64,000 bases of DNA from Lepas anatifera (taxonomy: Eukaryota; Arthropoda; Thecostraca; Lepadidae): the NCBI GenBank assembly GCA_034440635.1, contig JAOTON010000950.1, forward strand, positions 620,001 to 684,000, given 5' to 3'. This document shows, in pieces, positions 10,539 through 22,900 of this stretch; position 1 is the stretch's first letter, and each line of letters starts with the position of its first letter. Made by a program: the position numbers and the translations under genes. The notes under the pieces are model-generated. The model was not told the DNA's origin and did no database searches. It worked only from the letters and a program-made list of their open reading frames with translations.

Positions 10539-11408
10539 GACACGCATTGATGGGGGTCTGAACCACCTTCGCTTTGACGGGGGAGGGCGTTACCCGTCCC
10601 CTTAAGATCTGAGATCTGGAGAACCACGCTAGGTAGCGAAAAACGGTATAAACAGCGTTGGGTAGCCCATCCACTTCTCCATCGAAAATATTTATACCAT
10701 TTTTTTGTCAGGTCACATTTAAGGTCACTAGAGGTCAAAACATGCCGTCATAGAAATAACATGTAAATGAAGGTTTTCGGTCATTACATCTGAACAAGTA
10801 AAAATAGAGCAAAACAACTTACACTATAAGAATCCTCGCAGCAAGCCAAATCGAATGATATATAATATGGTATTGCTAGGTCAAATCAAGGATTTGACCT
10901 GACCTAAGGTCAGGTCAAGGCCAAATTATATAAAATGCATATCATTGGAACTGCAAAGACAAGTAAAATCTAATGCATTTAAAATAAATGCTCTATTATC
11001 ATCCGTTACTAAGTTATTCAGGTAAAACCATTTTTCCCATGTATTTCCAATGGGGAGGTCATGGCTCGTACCTGACCTTAGGTCATCGATATTAAAAATA
11101 CTGGAAAATATTTTAGAGAAATCGGTGGGACCATTATGTGATATGAGTTTCAATCGAATAAGTTCACCCTGTTCCGACTTATGTTATCTTAATTTTTTTA
11201 GGTGAGGTCACTTGACCTATACTGGTGACCTGACCTGAGATGACCTAACCGTAAGATTTTGACAAACAAATTTTAAAAATGATGACAGAAAAGATATGCT
11301 AAGTACAGCAGCACTACGCGCTGCCGTTTTTATGGGTACACCCCGCAGGGTTTATCTCCGAAAAATCCAAGGGGGGAGCGGGTACCCGCCTCCCGTCAAT
11401 GAGCGTGT
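10539..11408 (+). mobile_element. TTAA-flanked element, family A copy 3
   Basis: Bounded by TTAA at 10535-10538 and 11409-11412, about 870 bp, in the same orientation as A copy 1. The left inverted end is diverged (GACACGCATTGATGGGGG), and the GGTACC palindrome and CGGCGGCGC hairpin have point changes, so this is an older copy. The AGGTCA/TGACCT interior is retained (for example the cluster at 10883-10920). Its right TTAA doubles as the left TTAA of the family H element that follows. Confidence 0.85.
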
Positions 11409-11814
11409 TTAACCCGTACCGCCTGGCTTCTTTTCATACACACCGCCGCCTGGGGGAATGGAATACCACCCTGCGATCTTGGGAACCGGAAAAAATACGT
11501 AAAGAATTGCAACGGCGCTGAAAGCGCCTCACAGTATCCTACTTTGGAATCGAGTTTGAAACATATGCGTTGACCAGTGACGTCACAGTGGCACAAAAGG
11601 CGTCAAATTTAAAGCCATTTAGAAAATCCCCTACAACCAGAAAACCATTAGACCTAGAAAAAACAAAATATATGAACGTGTGCGTCTCCATCAAAGGATT
11701 AAAATGTTAAGCCGATCTTTTAAGGTCACAGTAAGGTTGAATTATGAACTTCACCGTAGGCCAAACTTCAATAATGACTTTGCACGGTCATGTTGCATAT
11801 CATTTGAGTTATTA

Positions 11815-13106
11815 AGAGGGGCGGTCAAAAAGTTTTGCGAACTGGTAGAGAAAAGTAAAGGGAGGGGGATAGCTGCATGTGGGGGTGTTAGGTCAAGTTA
11901 TGACACGTCACGACCTGCAGCTGCTCACACGTGCCTCGTATATTTTAGAAGCAGTAGCTGATTGCATATCTCCAGGCAGGAATTTCTCAGCAATGGAGAA
12001 GATTGAGCACTGCACAGCGATCGAATTTTTTGGCCAGGGAAGCCAACAATGCGAAACAGATCCATGAACGCATGGTTGCGGTGTACACCGACATCGCCCC
12101 TTCCTATGCGACCTTTGCTCGCTTGAATAGGGCGTTTCGCCATGACCGTGAGTCCCTCGAAGATGACCTCCGTCAAGGACGCCCCTCAGACGTGACCGCC
12201 GAGGACAATGTGGGTCGTGTGCAGAGGATGATCCTCGAAAATCGACGGATGAAGGTCGAAGAAATTGAGCTAGGACTTAGAGCATCTCATGGAAGTGTTT
12301 TCAACATCATCCACGAGAATTTGGCCATGACCAAGGTCTCGCCCCGTTGGGTCCCAACAAACCTCACGCCCCAGGATTGACTGCAACGCCGTCAAAGTTC
12401 GGAGGAGCTGCTGCTCCTGTACAAACAAGAACCGGCGGAATCTGAGTCACGCATAGTGACTGGTGATGAAACGTGGGTCCTTCACTGGGATCCCGATACC
12501 AAGCTCGAAAGCATGACCTGGAAGCACAAGGGTTCTCCGACCCCCGTCAATTTCCGGACCAAACCCTCAGCGGGGAAGGTCAGGACCACCATATTCTGGG
12601 ATTCTGAGGGAGTGCTGGTTGTGAACTATGCGCCTCGTGGAAGGACCATCACAGGCAAACATTACGCCGAGGAACTGGCTCAGCTGAAGCAGTGCATCCG
12701 CCAGAAGCGGCGCGACAAGTTGACACTTGTCCTTCTCCTCCACAACAACGCCCCAGTCCACAAGGCAAAAGTTGCACAAGCTGCCCTGCGCGAGTGCGGG
12801 TTCCAGGAGTTACACCATACCCCCTACAGTTGAGATCTGGCCCCAAGCGACTAATTTTTGCTGCGTCATCCCAAGCCTGCACTGCGTGCGTGCCAGTTTG
12901 AGGATGATGAAGACGTCCAGTACGCCGTCCGGGAAAGGATCGAACAGCAGTCAGGAAATTTCTGGCTGACAGGAATTCAAAGCCCGAGGGAGAAATCCCG
13001 CACGTGCCTCGAAGTCAAAATAGGTTATATTGAGAAGCAATAAAACATTTGTCCTCCTATCTCATTTCTTTATACTCGAATCGCAAAACTTTTTGACCGC
13101 CCCTCG
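11815..13106 (+). mobile_element. mariner (Tc1/mariner) transposon, inactive
   Basis: The 1292-bp element has inverted repeats AGAGGGGCGGTCAAAAAGTT on the left and the complement of CGAGGGGCGGTCAAAAAGTT on the right, with the match extending through TTGCGA. TA flanks both sides (11813-11814 and 13107-13108), the expected target duplication. Length and layout (5' UTR about 180 bp, one transposase frame, short 3' UTR with AATAAA at 13039-13044) are those of a complete mariner. It is nested in the family H element. Confidence 0.95.
11993..13043 (+). pseudogene. mariner transposase, degenerate
   Basis: A cut-and-paste transposase of the D,D34D type. The start ATG at 11993 gives MEKIEHCTAIEFF, as in mariner N-termini; a frameshift near 12035 moves to the next frame with KQIHERMVAVY. 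The helix-turn-helix region follows (about 12060-12370, DLRQGRPSDVT in the linker). Stops interrupt at 12378, 12832 and 12865. In the catalytic domain the first Asp is present in TGDETWV (about 12460). The second lies in HNNAPVH (about 12740), where the family has HDNAP.H, so that Asp is replaced by Asn. The third lies in DLAPSD, hemmed by two stops. With a lost metal ligand, stops and frameshift, it cannot be active. Confidence 0.93.
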
Positions 13107-14424
13107 TAGGTCATGCCCATTACTATGACACAAAATTCAAGAGTATCGTATTTTGTTCAGGAGTTATGGACACAAAATGTTTCCAAAACGGTGAACTTTG
13201 GTAACCGCTGGTGACCTTGGTATTGGCCTAACCTCAAAATGGATAAGAACACGCAAATTTGATGTTTCAAGAGCATTCGCATGATGTTTCGAAACTTGAT
13301 CTTGCTATTCTAGAAGCCGAGTTACACCACGATTTTGTCAGTCTTATTTTAGGAGAACAAATTTACCTTACATGGGTTTGGAAATGATATCACAGCTCCT
13401 TGACCTGACGCCACATTTCGGTCATAAGTTGTAAAAATGACAACCTTAGAGGCATGCAAAACGACGCACATCTCAGGCAAACTGGCACGGAATCATTCGC
13501 TAAAAACCAAGGCAGGGGTCCGACCAGGTGCCCAGGCGGTGAAGACGTAACATTTGTTATGTAGCATGCGTAACAGTCACACAGTTAGGATTTAGACCAA
13601 TCACGTTGATGCAACCAGATAGAAAGTGATTCCTATATGGTTTAGATAACACAATCGCAGTTCAAAACTTATTATAAAGGTGAAACCACTCCCTTAACTC
13701 ATAGCTTTTTGAGAGATGAAACAGCAGGATGGTGCTTAGAAGTGTAAGTGTTGCGGTCATTTCTATCCGAACTAAGCTCCATTGGCGTTCTCATGGAGGG
13801 GGGGTTTGCTAACAGTGGTCAGTCAAGCTTGCTAAAACAAGCTCTGCTAAAGTGCAGGGGGAGCCAGGAAGCTGGGCACAGATGCGAATCGAACTCTGGG
13901 CTAGGGCTGTGGGTCGGATCGGGAATTAGTGAACCATTCGCTGGCTGGCTGTCAGATCCTGACTAAAATCTAGGCAGCCAGCGACCACTTCTCCGTTTGC
14001 GATTGCTCAGCAAATACCAGACAAAACACTCTGGGAGGGGATCAGACTCACAAGAGACGGGGAGACCGAAGGGGCGGAAGGCATTAGGGTGCTTCAGCTG
14101 AAACGGTGGCCAATGGTAGTTGACGGTAGAGACTTAGCTGTTTATTGAACAAATGCTGATGCATTGTGATGGATGAACACGGAGGAAGTTTTGCGCCAGA
14201 GGACAGTGTTCGATCTTGAAAGGGAAAATGGCAGGCTCGTGGATTTCGAACACAGCTATCCGCCGCGTGAAAAAGGTGCACCGAGTTAGCGACATTAGCG
14301 ACACGTTGCATACAGTTGAACGTTGCTAGTAGTTGGCGACATAATTTTTCTCGCCTCGAAACTCACCTGTTTTGGAGCAACGAAGCTTCAGGAGCGTTTT
14401 CTTTTTGAGAACACAGTTCACACG

Positions 14425-14453
14425 CCTCACCTCTCCTGCCCTGAGAGGTGAGG
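14425..14453. repeat. Perfect 11-bp inverted repeat (hairpin)
   Basis: CCTCACCTCTC at 14425-14435, a 7-base spacer, and its exact complement at 14443-14453. No gene end is nearby, so a terminator role is not implied. Confidence 0.6.
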
Positions 14454-15114
14454 AGACTGGGGCTGGTTGAGTCATTTGTCACTTCTTCCTCCGTGGCTGC
14501 TGATTCTCAAGATCTATTCAAAATTTGATACCACCAATCAAAAGCTTGTTCATTTCCCCAACAAAGGACGTTCAGTTATTTCCCCAAAAATAAATACATT
14601 CTTCTGCAATAAGCTTCTAAAATAAGTTCGACAGTTGATGCAAACTACCCCGATGCCGGGGTAAGCTGCAGCAATCCCCGCGACAGCTTGCATCGTGAGG
14701 AATGGATGACATAAACACAGCTGACGCTTAGGTTAGCTTTATTGGCAGATTGGTGGGCAGTGCCTGTGCACATTTTCTGTGCATTGGTGGGCACGTTTCC
14801 TGTGCAGCTTATCGGACACCTTTCCAAGCTTACCCTCTCGGTCAGAATCACAGTGGCGGCGGATAATAACCTGCCTGCCCCACTGCAGGCCTCGTGTGTC
14901 CACTTCTCACATCTCGCTGCCATACATCTTATCAATTCTCCTTGGGCTTGGTCTGACTGAATATTTCTGTACAAACAGCGCAGATTGTTTCTTCTTTTTC
15001 CTTAAAAGTTATGTTCTTCCTGGGCTTGTGCATCTTCTCTCCTGCATGTGTTTAGCGTTTCTTCTCTTCTAGATTGTGTCGCCTTGTTCTTGCTCTAGTG
15101 CTTTTTCACCGGCG

Positions 15115-15183
15115 TGTACAGTCGTTGCGAAGTATCGTTCCGCGCCGACCCACTAACGGAACGATACTTTCGCAACATGTACA
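15115..15183. repeat. Long imperfect palindrome
   Basis: The left arm, 15115-15142 (TGTACA then a GTTGCGAAGTATCGTTCCG block), is mirrored at 15157-15183 with a 14-base spacer. There is one extra T in the right arm and a 3-versus-1-base mismatch near the TGTACA ends. About 25 base pairs could form. It may be a small foldback element. Confidence 0.65.
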
Positions 15184-16239
15184 GCCGCGCGTCGCCGCCG
15201 GTTTCCTCCGCTCGTCTTTCGTGGCCCTGCTTTAGGAAGAGTCCACCATTGTGTCGGAGAGACATTAACTTCTTGATCCCTAGCTGATGACCCAGGAACC
15301 CAGTCCATTCCCTTTGAAGCTTCAAAATCAGCTACAGGTATTCTCAGCCCCAGTAGTTTATGATTCGTCCTTGTTTTTCTTGCCCAGAATGTTGGTAATA
15401 GTGCCTATGGTCTAATCAGCTGGCCCATAAACCAACACAGGGGCCGAGGCAGATTGCATCAATGTTTTAACCTACCCCGCGAAAAATGACTCGTCTTGCG
15501 CCATCCCCAACCTGAATCAATAATGGCGCCAAACATTGCACAAGCCATGTAGTCCCGGCAAAAGCCTTTGACTCAATTGATGAGTAAAGAAACATACCTT
15601 AACCTGCCTGACTTACGACCAGCGTGCATGTTTACTTGGATTTCATTTAAAAAATTACTTTCACTCTAAAAATATATGTATTTGCCTTCTCACCTGGTAT
15701 CGTCCGACTACCTGCCACCATTTCTTCACCGGAAAGACATTGCGTATGTGCGCTTCTCATGTGCCCCCTTAAGCTGCCGTCTAGTGAATATATTTTAAGT
15801 TACAGCCACTGATACATTCAACCCGTGATGCAACTAGTCCCGATCACCCTGTTCCTTATGAGCTTAACAGCCGCGCGAAGCTGTTTGTCGGTAGCTGCGG
15901 CCGACGCGCAACCGCTGGGAACTGAACACGCTAATAATGCATCCTATTTCTCCGCAAACAGTGCGTTCTAGGGCAAATAAAGTGTCAGGTCGGCGTTGTT
16001 TTTGCACTGCCTTATCACCTGGCTATCTCAGTTTAAATCTCTTTGCATGATGTCACATTACCTTTTAGCAGAAAGTGCTCCTGTTCTCGCTTTGATAACG
16101 CTGCAACCGTTAATTTTCAAATTCCAATAGAAAGCGAAACACTAATGTTTTGATGATTGTAAATGGAAATCTCTCTCAAGCAGAATCGTTGGAAATCTGA
16201 AGCGAGGCCAGGCTTCTTTAACTTTACTTTGAAGTAATC

Positions 16240-16887
16240 CAGCACCAGCGATTCCGCCGCGCCGACGCACGCTCCGATTGGCGTCCATGCGCTCGGTTTG
16301 TTTTGATTGTGCAGCGCAGTGAGGAGCTTCAATTACTGTCTGGGGTAATAGTCGGCGCAAACACACCGAAAACTGTGTTGGCGGGGGCGCGCGGGCCCTG
16401 TGATCGAAGCCCATGTTTGGCTGGCGGTCAGTGTTGATGCCGTTACCAGGGTACCAGCGCCCAGTGACGTATACGGTGCCATCTAGCCTGGCCCCCGCTG
16501 ACAATACCGGCGTGGACCTGTCGAACCGGCCTCCGGGCTGGCCGGCAGACCCTGCCGCAAGCCGGCACCACGCGCCGGAGCCCGACGGGCGCCTGCAGCC
16601 AGGCCTGCGACCTCCCGTCTGACCGAGAGTGACCGCGCCTGCAGCAGGTCTGCGACCTCCCGTCTGACCGAGAGTGACCGCGCTTGCAGCAGGTCTGCGA
16701 CCTCCCGTCTGACCGAGAGTGACCGCGCTTGCAGCAGACCTCCCAGCGTCGCATCTGCGGGCGTGCCCTGGTCTGGCAGTGTCGATGGAGACAGGCCTGA
16801 CTGGAAGGCGTTGCCTGGCCAGCGGCTGCGTTCGGTGAAGTCGGATCGACTGTGTTCGCTGGTTGGATCACTTGCGCCAGCACCAGC
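16240..16887 (+). promoter_or_regulatory. GC-rich, CpG-rich region upstream of the membrane-protein gene
   Basis: GC content and CpG density rise sharply here compared with the AT-rich DNA on the left, and fall again after exon 1. The position directly before the start codon suggests the promoter and 5' UTR of the gene at 16888. I see no clear TATA box and cannot place the transcription start. The long open frame on - (17051-16443) is best explained by GC content and by the 45-bp repeat inside. Confidence 0.45.
16593..16745. repeat. 45-bp tandem repeat, about 3.4 copies
   Basis: Copies begin at 16593, 16638, 16683 and 16728 with CCTGCAG or CTTGCAG and contain CTCCCGTCTGACCGAGAGTG. The period is exactly 45, a multiple of three, so frames stay open through it. 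It lies 140 bases before the start codon of the gene at 16888. Confidence 0.85.
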
Positions 16888-16987
16888 ATGAAGAAGCCCG
16901 GGCTGCCGCTGCCGCTGCTGCTGCTGCTGTTTGGCCTGAGACTACCCGGCGTCAGAGCCATCGGAAATGACTCCTCCGGAACACTGA
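16888..16987 (+). CDS. Exon 1: signal peptide
   Basis: ATG in a good context (CACCAGCATG) opens MKKPGLPLPL followed by five leucines and an A-x-A-like cut site (GVRA). The exon ends ACACTGA before the donor GTAAGT at 16988, leaving one base of a codon (phase 1). A GTG-started extension upstream is possible on paper, but the ATG gives a standard signal peptide. Confidence 0.85.
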
Positions 16988-19900
16988 GTAAGTCTCTCAG
17001 AGATGTCACACCCAGTGGTGGATCTAAGCCTGTGCTTTGAAGGGGGGGCAAGCAAAGTAATAAATCGTAAAAATAAGCTTAAGACTTAAGATAATATTTA
17101 AAGCAAATTATCGAAACAGGATGGCTTGGGAGAAAATGCATGTTTTGCCTGTCCCCTAGATCTGCCAGTGGTCACACTGCAAGCACACTAGAAGACACAA
17201 TGGTGGATTTGCCCGAGTTGTTTGGAAGGGGAGAGGGAACAATGAGGCCAAAATTCGTGAAGAAATATAGTTTTCTGTTGGAAAATCTGGCAGCACCCGT
17301 GTTAAATGTAGAGGGGAGATGTGAGCCTTTTTGTCATCCGGATCCGCCAGTACAGGTACAGCTGATTCGGAGATGTCCCAATTACAGTGAGAGCGCTAGA
17401 CTAAATAACCGTTCAAACATGTTTTGCGACCTTATACAAACTTTGCAGGCCATCTATAAACAACAAAACTGTACTTTCTATCCCAGAAAATGTTCTGACT
17501 GGGATTTAGTGTCGTTATCCAGGAATAAAAAGTAATGGGATGCTTTCAGTCTCCTCATTTATTAATATTAATCAAAGAGCCACCCTTGTTTGCCTTAGAG
17601 TGGTTGTAAGCCGTTCAGTGAAGCCTTCTGTAGTAGAATTAATGCTCAAAGTTTGTGGACTAAACATAGGATTTTAGATTCTTCTCACAGCTGTGAGCTG
17701 TATGAACTGTAGCTGAGCGTGAAGGTGAATGATAGACCCCTACAATTTTGTGGGTAGATAAATACCCATCAATGATACTCGGTTGTTCTGCATAAAGACG
17801 CTAATAATGGACTATACTTGTTACATTAAGTGTCACTTGATGCAAAAAGACATGACCAGAAAAAACTTGGAAGTGCCCGCAAAAACTGGCCAAGAAGAAT
17901 TCTGTACCTTGACTGAATGAATCACGTCCTAAACCATGATATCTCCAATGAATATGATGTCATAAATATCATCCATAATTTTTCGTTTCTGTTGTCATAT
18001 TCTATAGACTCAAAATGACTCCTAGAACAACTCTAAAAGTATCTGAAGGCAACAGGCCTGGCAATTCCGCTCAGCAGCATGTCCCCAAATGAGCTCAAGC
18101 ATGTCCCTCGGCCCTGTAGAAGATGGCGTGCACTTTTTCGACCATTATTTCATTTAGAATAGAAGCTACAATTGTTATCAATTTACGAGGACGAGGTATA
18201 AAGTTGTCTTCAGACACCTGATTGCTTCATCCTGAGGTTTTTTAGCGATTGGAATGTTTACAGATCATTTATATATATTTTGTGACTCGATCTGTATACT
18301 TTATGGCGATGAAAGCCCAATTGTTGAAATGGTCCCAAAGATAGTACCACACTATGGTTTTACACATGATAATCATTAACTGCTTCTCTCTTCCATAAAA
18401 TAAGAAAAAACAATAAGGAGCATATTAATGATGATCCTGACCTGTATGTGTTGTCTTCTCAACACTGAAATAAAGTTCAATGTTTCTGTTCATCAGGGGC
18501 GGCCCCAATCGATTAAAGGGAAAACGAACAGGCCCAGAAAACTAATCAGAGGAAAACCAACTGAGCTAGTAGGGAAAAGCCACGACCCTTCTCTGGGACC
18601 GGCAGTGCCATAACCTGTGCTGCCTCCACCAGCGATCGTAGCCATCGTGCTGGGTTCCATGGCTGGCGTTGGCGGTATCGCTGTCATCGCTTGGTACTGC
18701 TATAAGAACACACGGCAAGATAAACAAGTCACACCGAAGCCACCGCCTCCAAAACCAGGTCAGTACGTGCAAGTCTCGCGCTTATGTGGGGGTGGAACTA
18801 GAGAAAACATTCGGGAGTCCAGCTGGGGTAAAATGGTGAAAAGCTGTGTTTTTAAGAAGGCTGGCTGCGACCAACTGAAAATGAGTAGGAACGGCTTACT
18901 GTGGGAGGCATGGTTGGATTGTCACCTTCTCCTCCTTGGATTCCCCTTGCACTGGGTGCAGTACCAGGTCAGAAATCAGGGTTCTAGCCAGAGTCAGGAC
19001 CAGGGTTCGTTTATTCGTATAGCTGGTATGGCATACGGGGGGGGGGCTTGCCAACTTACTCTCTAAAAGAGTGAAAAAGAGCTAGAATTCTGCAGAAGGG
19101 AATCTGGGGACTACGTGTAGTGTATTCTAAAATGCCACGTCACGGTAGGTATTTGGGGCCGCAGCCGAGGTCTCCTGAACCCTAAGGACCGAACTCACAG
19201 CTACCCTTGATCTTCGACTGGAAGGCTGCCCTTGATGCCCCGTTCCTTCGACAGTGCCACCATTCCCGCAGCAACAGCAGCAGCAGCAAGTGATGCTGGT
19301 CAACCCGGCAGGCATGCAGGGCTTCATGGTTCCCACAGGTAGGCTGCTTAGAACGCCAATACAATACAAAATTCGCATTATACTCTTCTTCCAGTCTTAA
19401 ATCTCCAGCTTAAGAATCGTATTTTATACAAATTTTAGCATAACCTAAATCAAATGTGAGAAAGCCGTAAGTCATAGGTTAGATTATAAGTTAGCCCCCT
19501 GGGCAGCCTTAGTTTGTAGAGCGTCGGACTCTGGCCCGCTCAGAAAGCCGTGCAGTGACAGTGCAACGGTGAAAGCTTGGGATCGATTCCCCTGGGACCT
19601 CCAGCACACAGTATTTACCTGACGTAGGCCGGCTGGCAACTGATTGGTGAGATGGTGACCTGAGTGGGGCGGCTGCCTCTGTGTTTTGTGGAAGCTTAAA
19701 CTCTGACTTTTAAATTAGCTCGTCATTGCGGGAATTGCTTATTCGGATGGTGGGGTGGGATTTTCCGTGACATGTCTCTTGATGACTTTAGTGGGGTTTA
19801 GAATCCCAAAAGCCGAAACTGCAATAACTTGGAAAAATTTTAAACAAGATCACGTGTTGTGAGCTGTATTGTCACTCGTATGTAGATGTTCTTCGTTCTT

Positions 19901-22900
19901 CATGTTCTTCGCGTTCATAATTGCAAAGAACATGAAAAGTTGGCGACGCCGAAATCTATAAGTAACGTATTGGGCGTTCCAGCACAGATCGACCAGGCCT
20001 CTACATAGCATAGTCTCGGCTTTCGTTCCAATTTCGTCCACTGGGTTGTCAGGAGCGTGGAATCCTGATCTGAGATCACTTCTTTCCTCAGACGTACGGT
20101 TTTGGAGCTATAGCTTGAAGAAAATCGTGAAAATCGCCGATTTCGTTAAAAAAATGGTGATATTCAACGATTATCTTTAGCCTTAAATTTCATTTCTTTA
20201 CTTCAAATGACACGGGATAAGATTGAGCATGTAACAGCCAAAGTTGGAGCATCTCGTTTTTATTCGAAATTTTCAAAAACAATTTTGAGATGTTTTGACC
20301 ATTTTTCCAAAGAATTTTTTAAATTGTGGTCAGTAATTCACATTAAAGGTACTAATAGTAAAAATATTCACTTATACCTTCTCTATTTAGTGTCGACAAT
20401 GATTATCTGCGTTCTAGACTTCATCAATGTGTAACTAGCCACAGAATGACGCCATGCGCGCTAAAATCGGGCTCCCGGCGCGCCCGGCCGTCGTCGGCGC
20501 GGCTGCCGGTGCGTGGGCACGGGCAATAGATTGACTCGGGAGCGTATGTACTCTTGTAATCGTGATTAAAGGTGGGAAATAAAAGCAGAAATCACATGTT
20601 CAACAAAAGGGTAAAATCAATGTAATTTTTATTCGGTTAAGGGTGCACGACTCGCCATATCTTAAGGTAGCCCACAAAATCGATTACGGATTTGAGTCAT
20701 ACGTCTGGATTTCGAAAATGAAGAGACTTGTGCATTTTGTGCAAGCTTGGTCTGCTTTACGTGTTGAAATGACATCGTATCCAACACGGATGAAACTTGG
20801 GCACAGTTGTTTGGTCTCCACCCCGGTTTGTGCGTCAGTGCCTTTATGATACGTGGGAGGTGTCAGATGTCCAGTGCGCAGCTCAGGAAGCTGGGAGCAC
20901 ATCCTCCATAGTTAGTATGACTTTGTTACTTGGTCAGTTGGGTGTCAAATGGAGATAAGGCATAGCTTCAAGGTGGATACTTCGTTTCGGACGGCAGTTT
21001 TCTGCTGTCGGTGTTGGTGTTCACACCTTTGTGTGATGTAGGAGTGGTAGAATGCCACGGGATAAGAGGATTTACTGTGCTGACTAGAGGATTTACTTCT
21101 TCTAGATTCTTGGTCCCGGCGCCGGCTGGCCTCGACTGGTCCCGGCAAGACCCAACCTCTATTGCTTTGGACCCAACGTGGTCCTGGCATTGTTCCCGGA
21201 AAAAGTCGGGTTAATAGAAACAAATCTGTAACTTTGTCGTATACGTTTCAACCAGTGACTTTGATTCTCTATTTCAGCCATGAATTATGTGTAATTGTGT
21301 AATTTCATTTCATTTTCGAATGGAGCTTTTTACAACTAAATTAGGGCTTGTATTGCCGTGCCAGCGTTAACACGCGCATTGACGGGGGCGGGTACCCGCC
21401 CCCTCGGGTTTTTCGGAGATAGTAGAAAAACGGCGGCGCGTAGCGCCGCCGTACTTGATATACATTTTCCCTCATCATTTTTACAACTTCTATGAAAATT
21501 TTAAGGTTAGGTCATCTCAGGTCAGGTCACCAGTACAGGTCAAGTGACCCGACCTAAAAAAAGTTTAAGATAGCATAAGTCGGAGCAGGGTGAACTTATC
21601 CGATTGAAACTCATATCACATAATGGCCCCACCCCGAGTTCTCTAAAATATGTTCCGGTATTTGTGATATCGATGACCTAAGGTCAGGTACGAGGCATGA
21701 CCTCTCCATTGGAAATACATGGGAAAAATGGTTTTTACGGAATAACTCAGTAACGGATGGTGATAGAGCATTTATTTTAGCTGCATTAGACTCGCCTGGG
21801 CTTTGCAGTTCTAATGATATGCATTTTATATAATTTGACCCTGACCTGACCTAAGGTCAGGTCAAATCCTTGATTTGACCTAGTAAGGTCAAATTATATA
21901 TCATTCGATTTAGCTTGCTAAGAGGATTCATATGGTTCAAGTCGTTTTGCTCTATCTTCACTTGTTCAGATGTAATGGCCGAAAAACTGAATTTTACATG
22001 TTATCCCTATGACGGGCATGTTTTGACCTCTCGTGACCTTAAATGTGACCTGAAAAAAGGTTCAAATGTTTTCGATGGAGAAGTGGATGGGCAGCCCAAC
22101 GCCGTTTACCGTTTTTCGCTACCTACCGTGGTTCTCGAGATCTTAGGGGGGCGGGTACCCGCCCCCGTTAATGCGAAGGTGGCTCAGACCCCCATCAATG
22201 CGCGTGTTAACCCACCCAAAACCCCCTGGATCGAGAAGAGATCTCTAGCCCTGGCCATGGTGTGTCACTTTTCGACCCTACAGACCCCCCCTCCTGTGAT
22301 GCCATTTATGAACAGGTCCATATAGGTTTCAGTAAGACAATTTATGTGTGCGTAGTTAGCCATATTAGATTACTTATTCGCCAAATGCTAAGGTAAAACT
22401 AACTTGATTGGTTAAAAATTAACTGATTTCAAAATGTATGGGCCCCAAGGAACAAAGGTGCTAGTTAAGACATTTGCGCTCTCCAATCCTCCGAGGTCCC
22501 TGACGGTCCCGGTACAGACCCAGTTGATCCCGGCAAAGTCCCGGCCAGGCCCAGCATCTGGTCCCGGCTCCGGGACGCCGGGACCAAAAATAGAACCTCT
22601 GGTGCTGACCCCGTTGAGTGTTCTCCGCAAAGGACGGCTACTTACAAGACAGTAAATTTAAATTCGGAAAATGTCACGATTGCTCAAGAAGAGCCAGACA
22701 ACAGCCGGAGACAGTTACTGAAGAGCTGCTCGCTGCGGAGACAACCATCATCAACTGACTCACTGGGTGCTCCAACAGTTTCAGTCGAAGTGGATCTTTC
22801 CCATGCATTGCCGCTGCTGGACGGGGCTTCCGTCAGAACAGATAGGCTTTTTGTTGAACTGATCCTTTGAAGTTGGTTTATTCTTCGCTGTGTGCTTTCA

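Larger units (their letters stand above)
11413..13546 (+). mobile_element. TTAA-type element, family H, carrying a mariner
   Basis: Starts at the TTAA shared with A copy 3 with CCCGTACCGCCTGG. A matching inverted end (complement of ACCGCCTGGG) lies at about 13530-13540, followed by GTAA at 13547-13550 where TTAA would be expected. Subtracting the mariner and its duplicated TA leaves 840 bases, the same size as family A. The interior is a diverged version of the AGGTCA-bearing plan (AAGGTCACA at 11731, GACCTGACG at 13403). Family membership rests on ends, size and layout, not on strong sequence identity. Confidence 0.6.
13547..16239. other. Mostly unassigned region with two hairpins
   Basis: No gene is supported. 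Several frames are open (for example - 14974-14645 with CEKWTHEACSG, faintly like a zinc-finger tail of a retroelement), but none has splice context or a family match I can defend. Two strong hairpins inside are listed separately. Nothing else stands out. Confidence 0.4.

Noticed and set aside
14645..14974. Frame on - with CEKWTHEACSG suggestive of a zinc-finger or retroelement tail
   Set aside because: A single short motif without neighbouring domains is too little for a call.
16443..17051. 202-codon frame on - opposite exon 1
   Set aside because: Lies in CpG-rich DNA with a 45-bp in-frame repeat and is antisense to a well-supported exon.
17140..17535. Cys-containing 131-codon frame in intron 1, possible ectodomain exon
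   Set aside because: It starts inside a hAT MITE and lacks splice sites in the phase needed to join exon 1 to exon 2.
21915..22325. 136-codon frame on +
   Set aside because: It is read through a family A TTAA element and past its right end; the same region is broken by stops in other copies.
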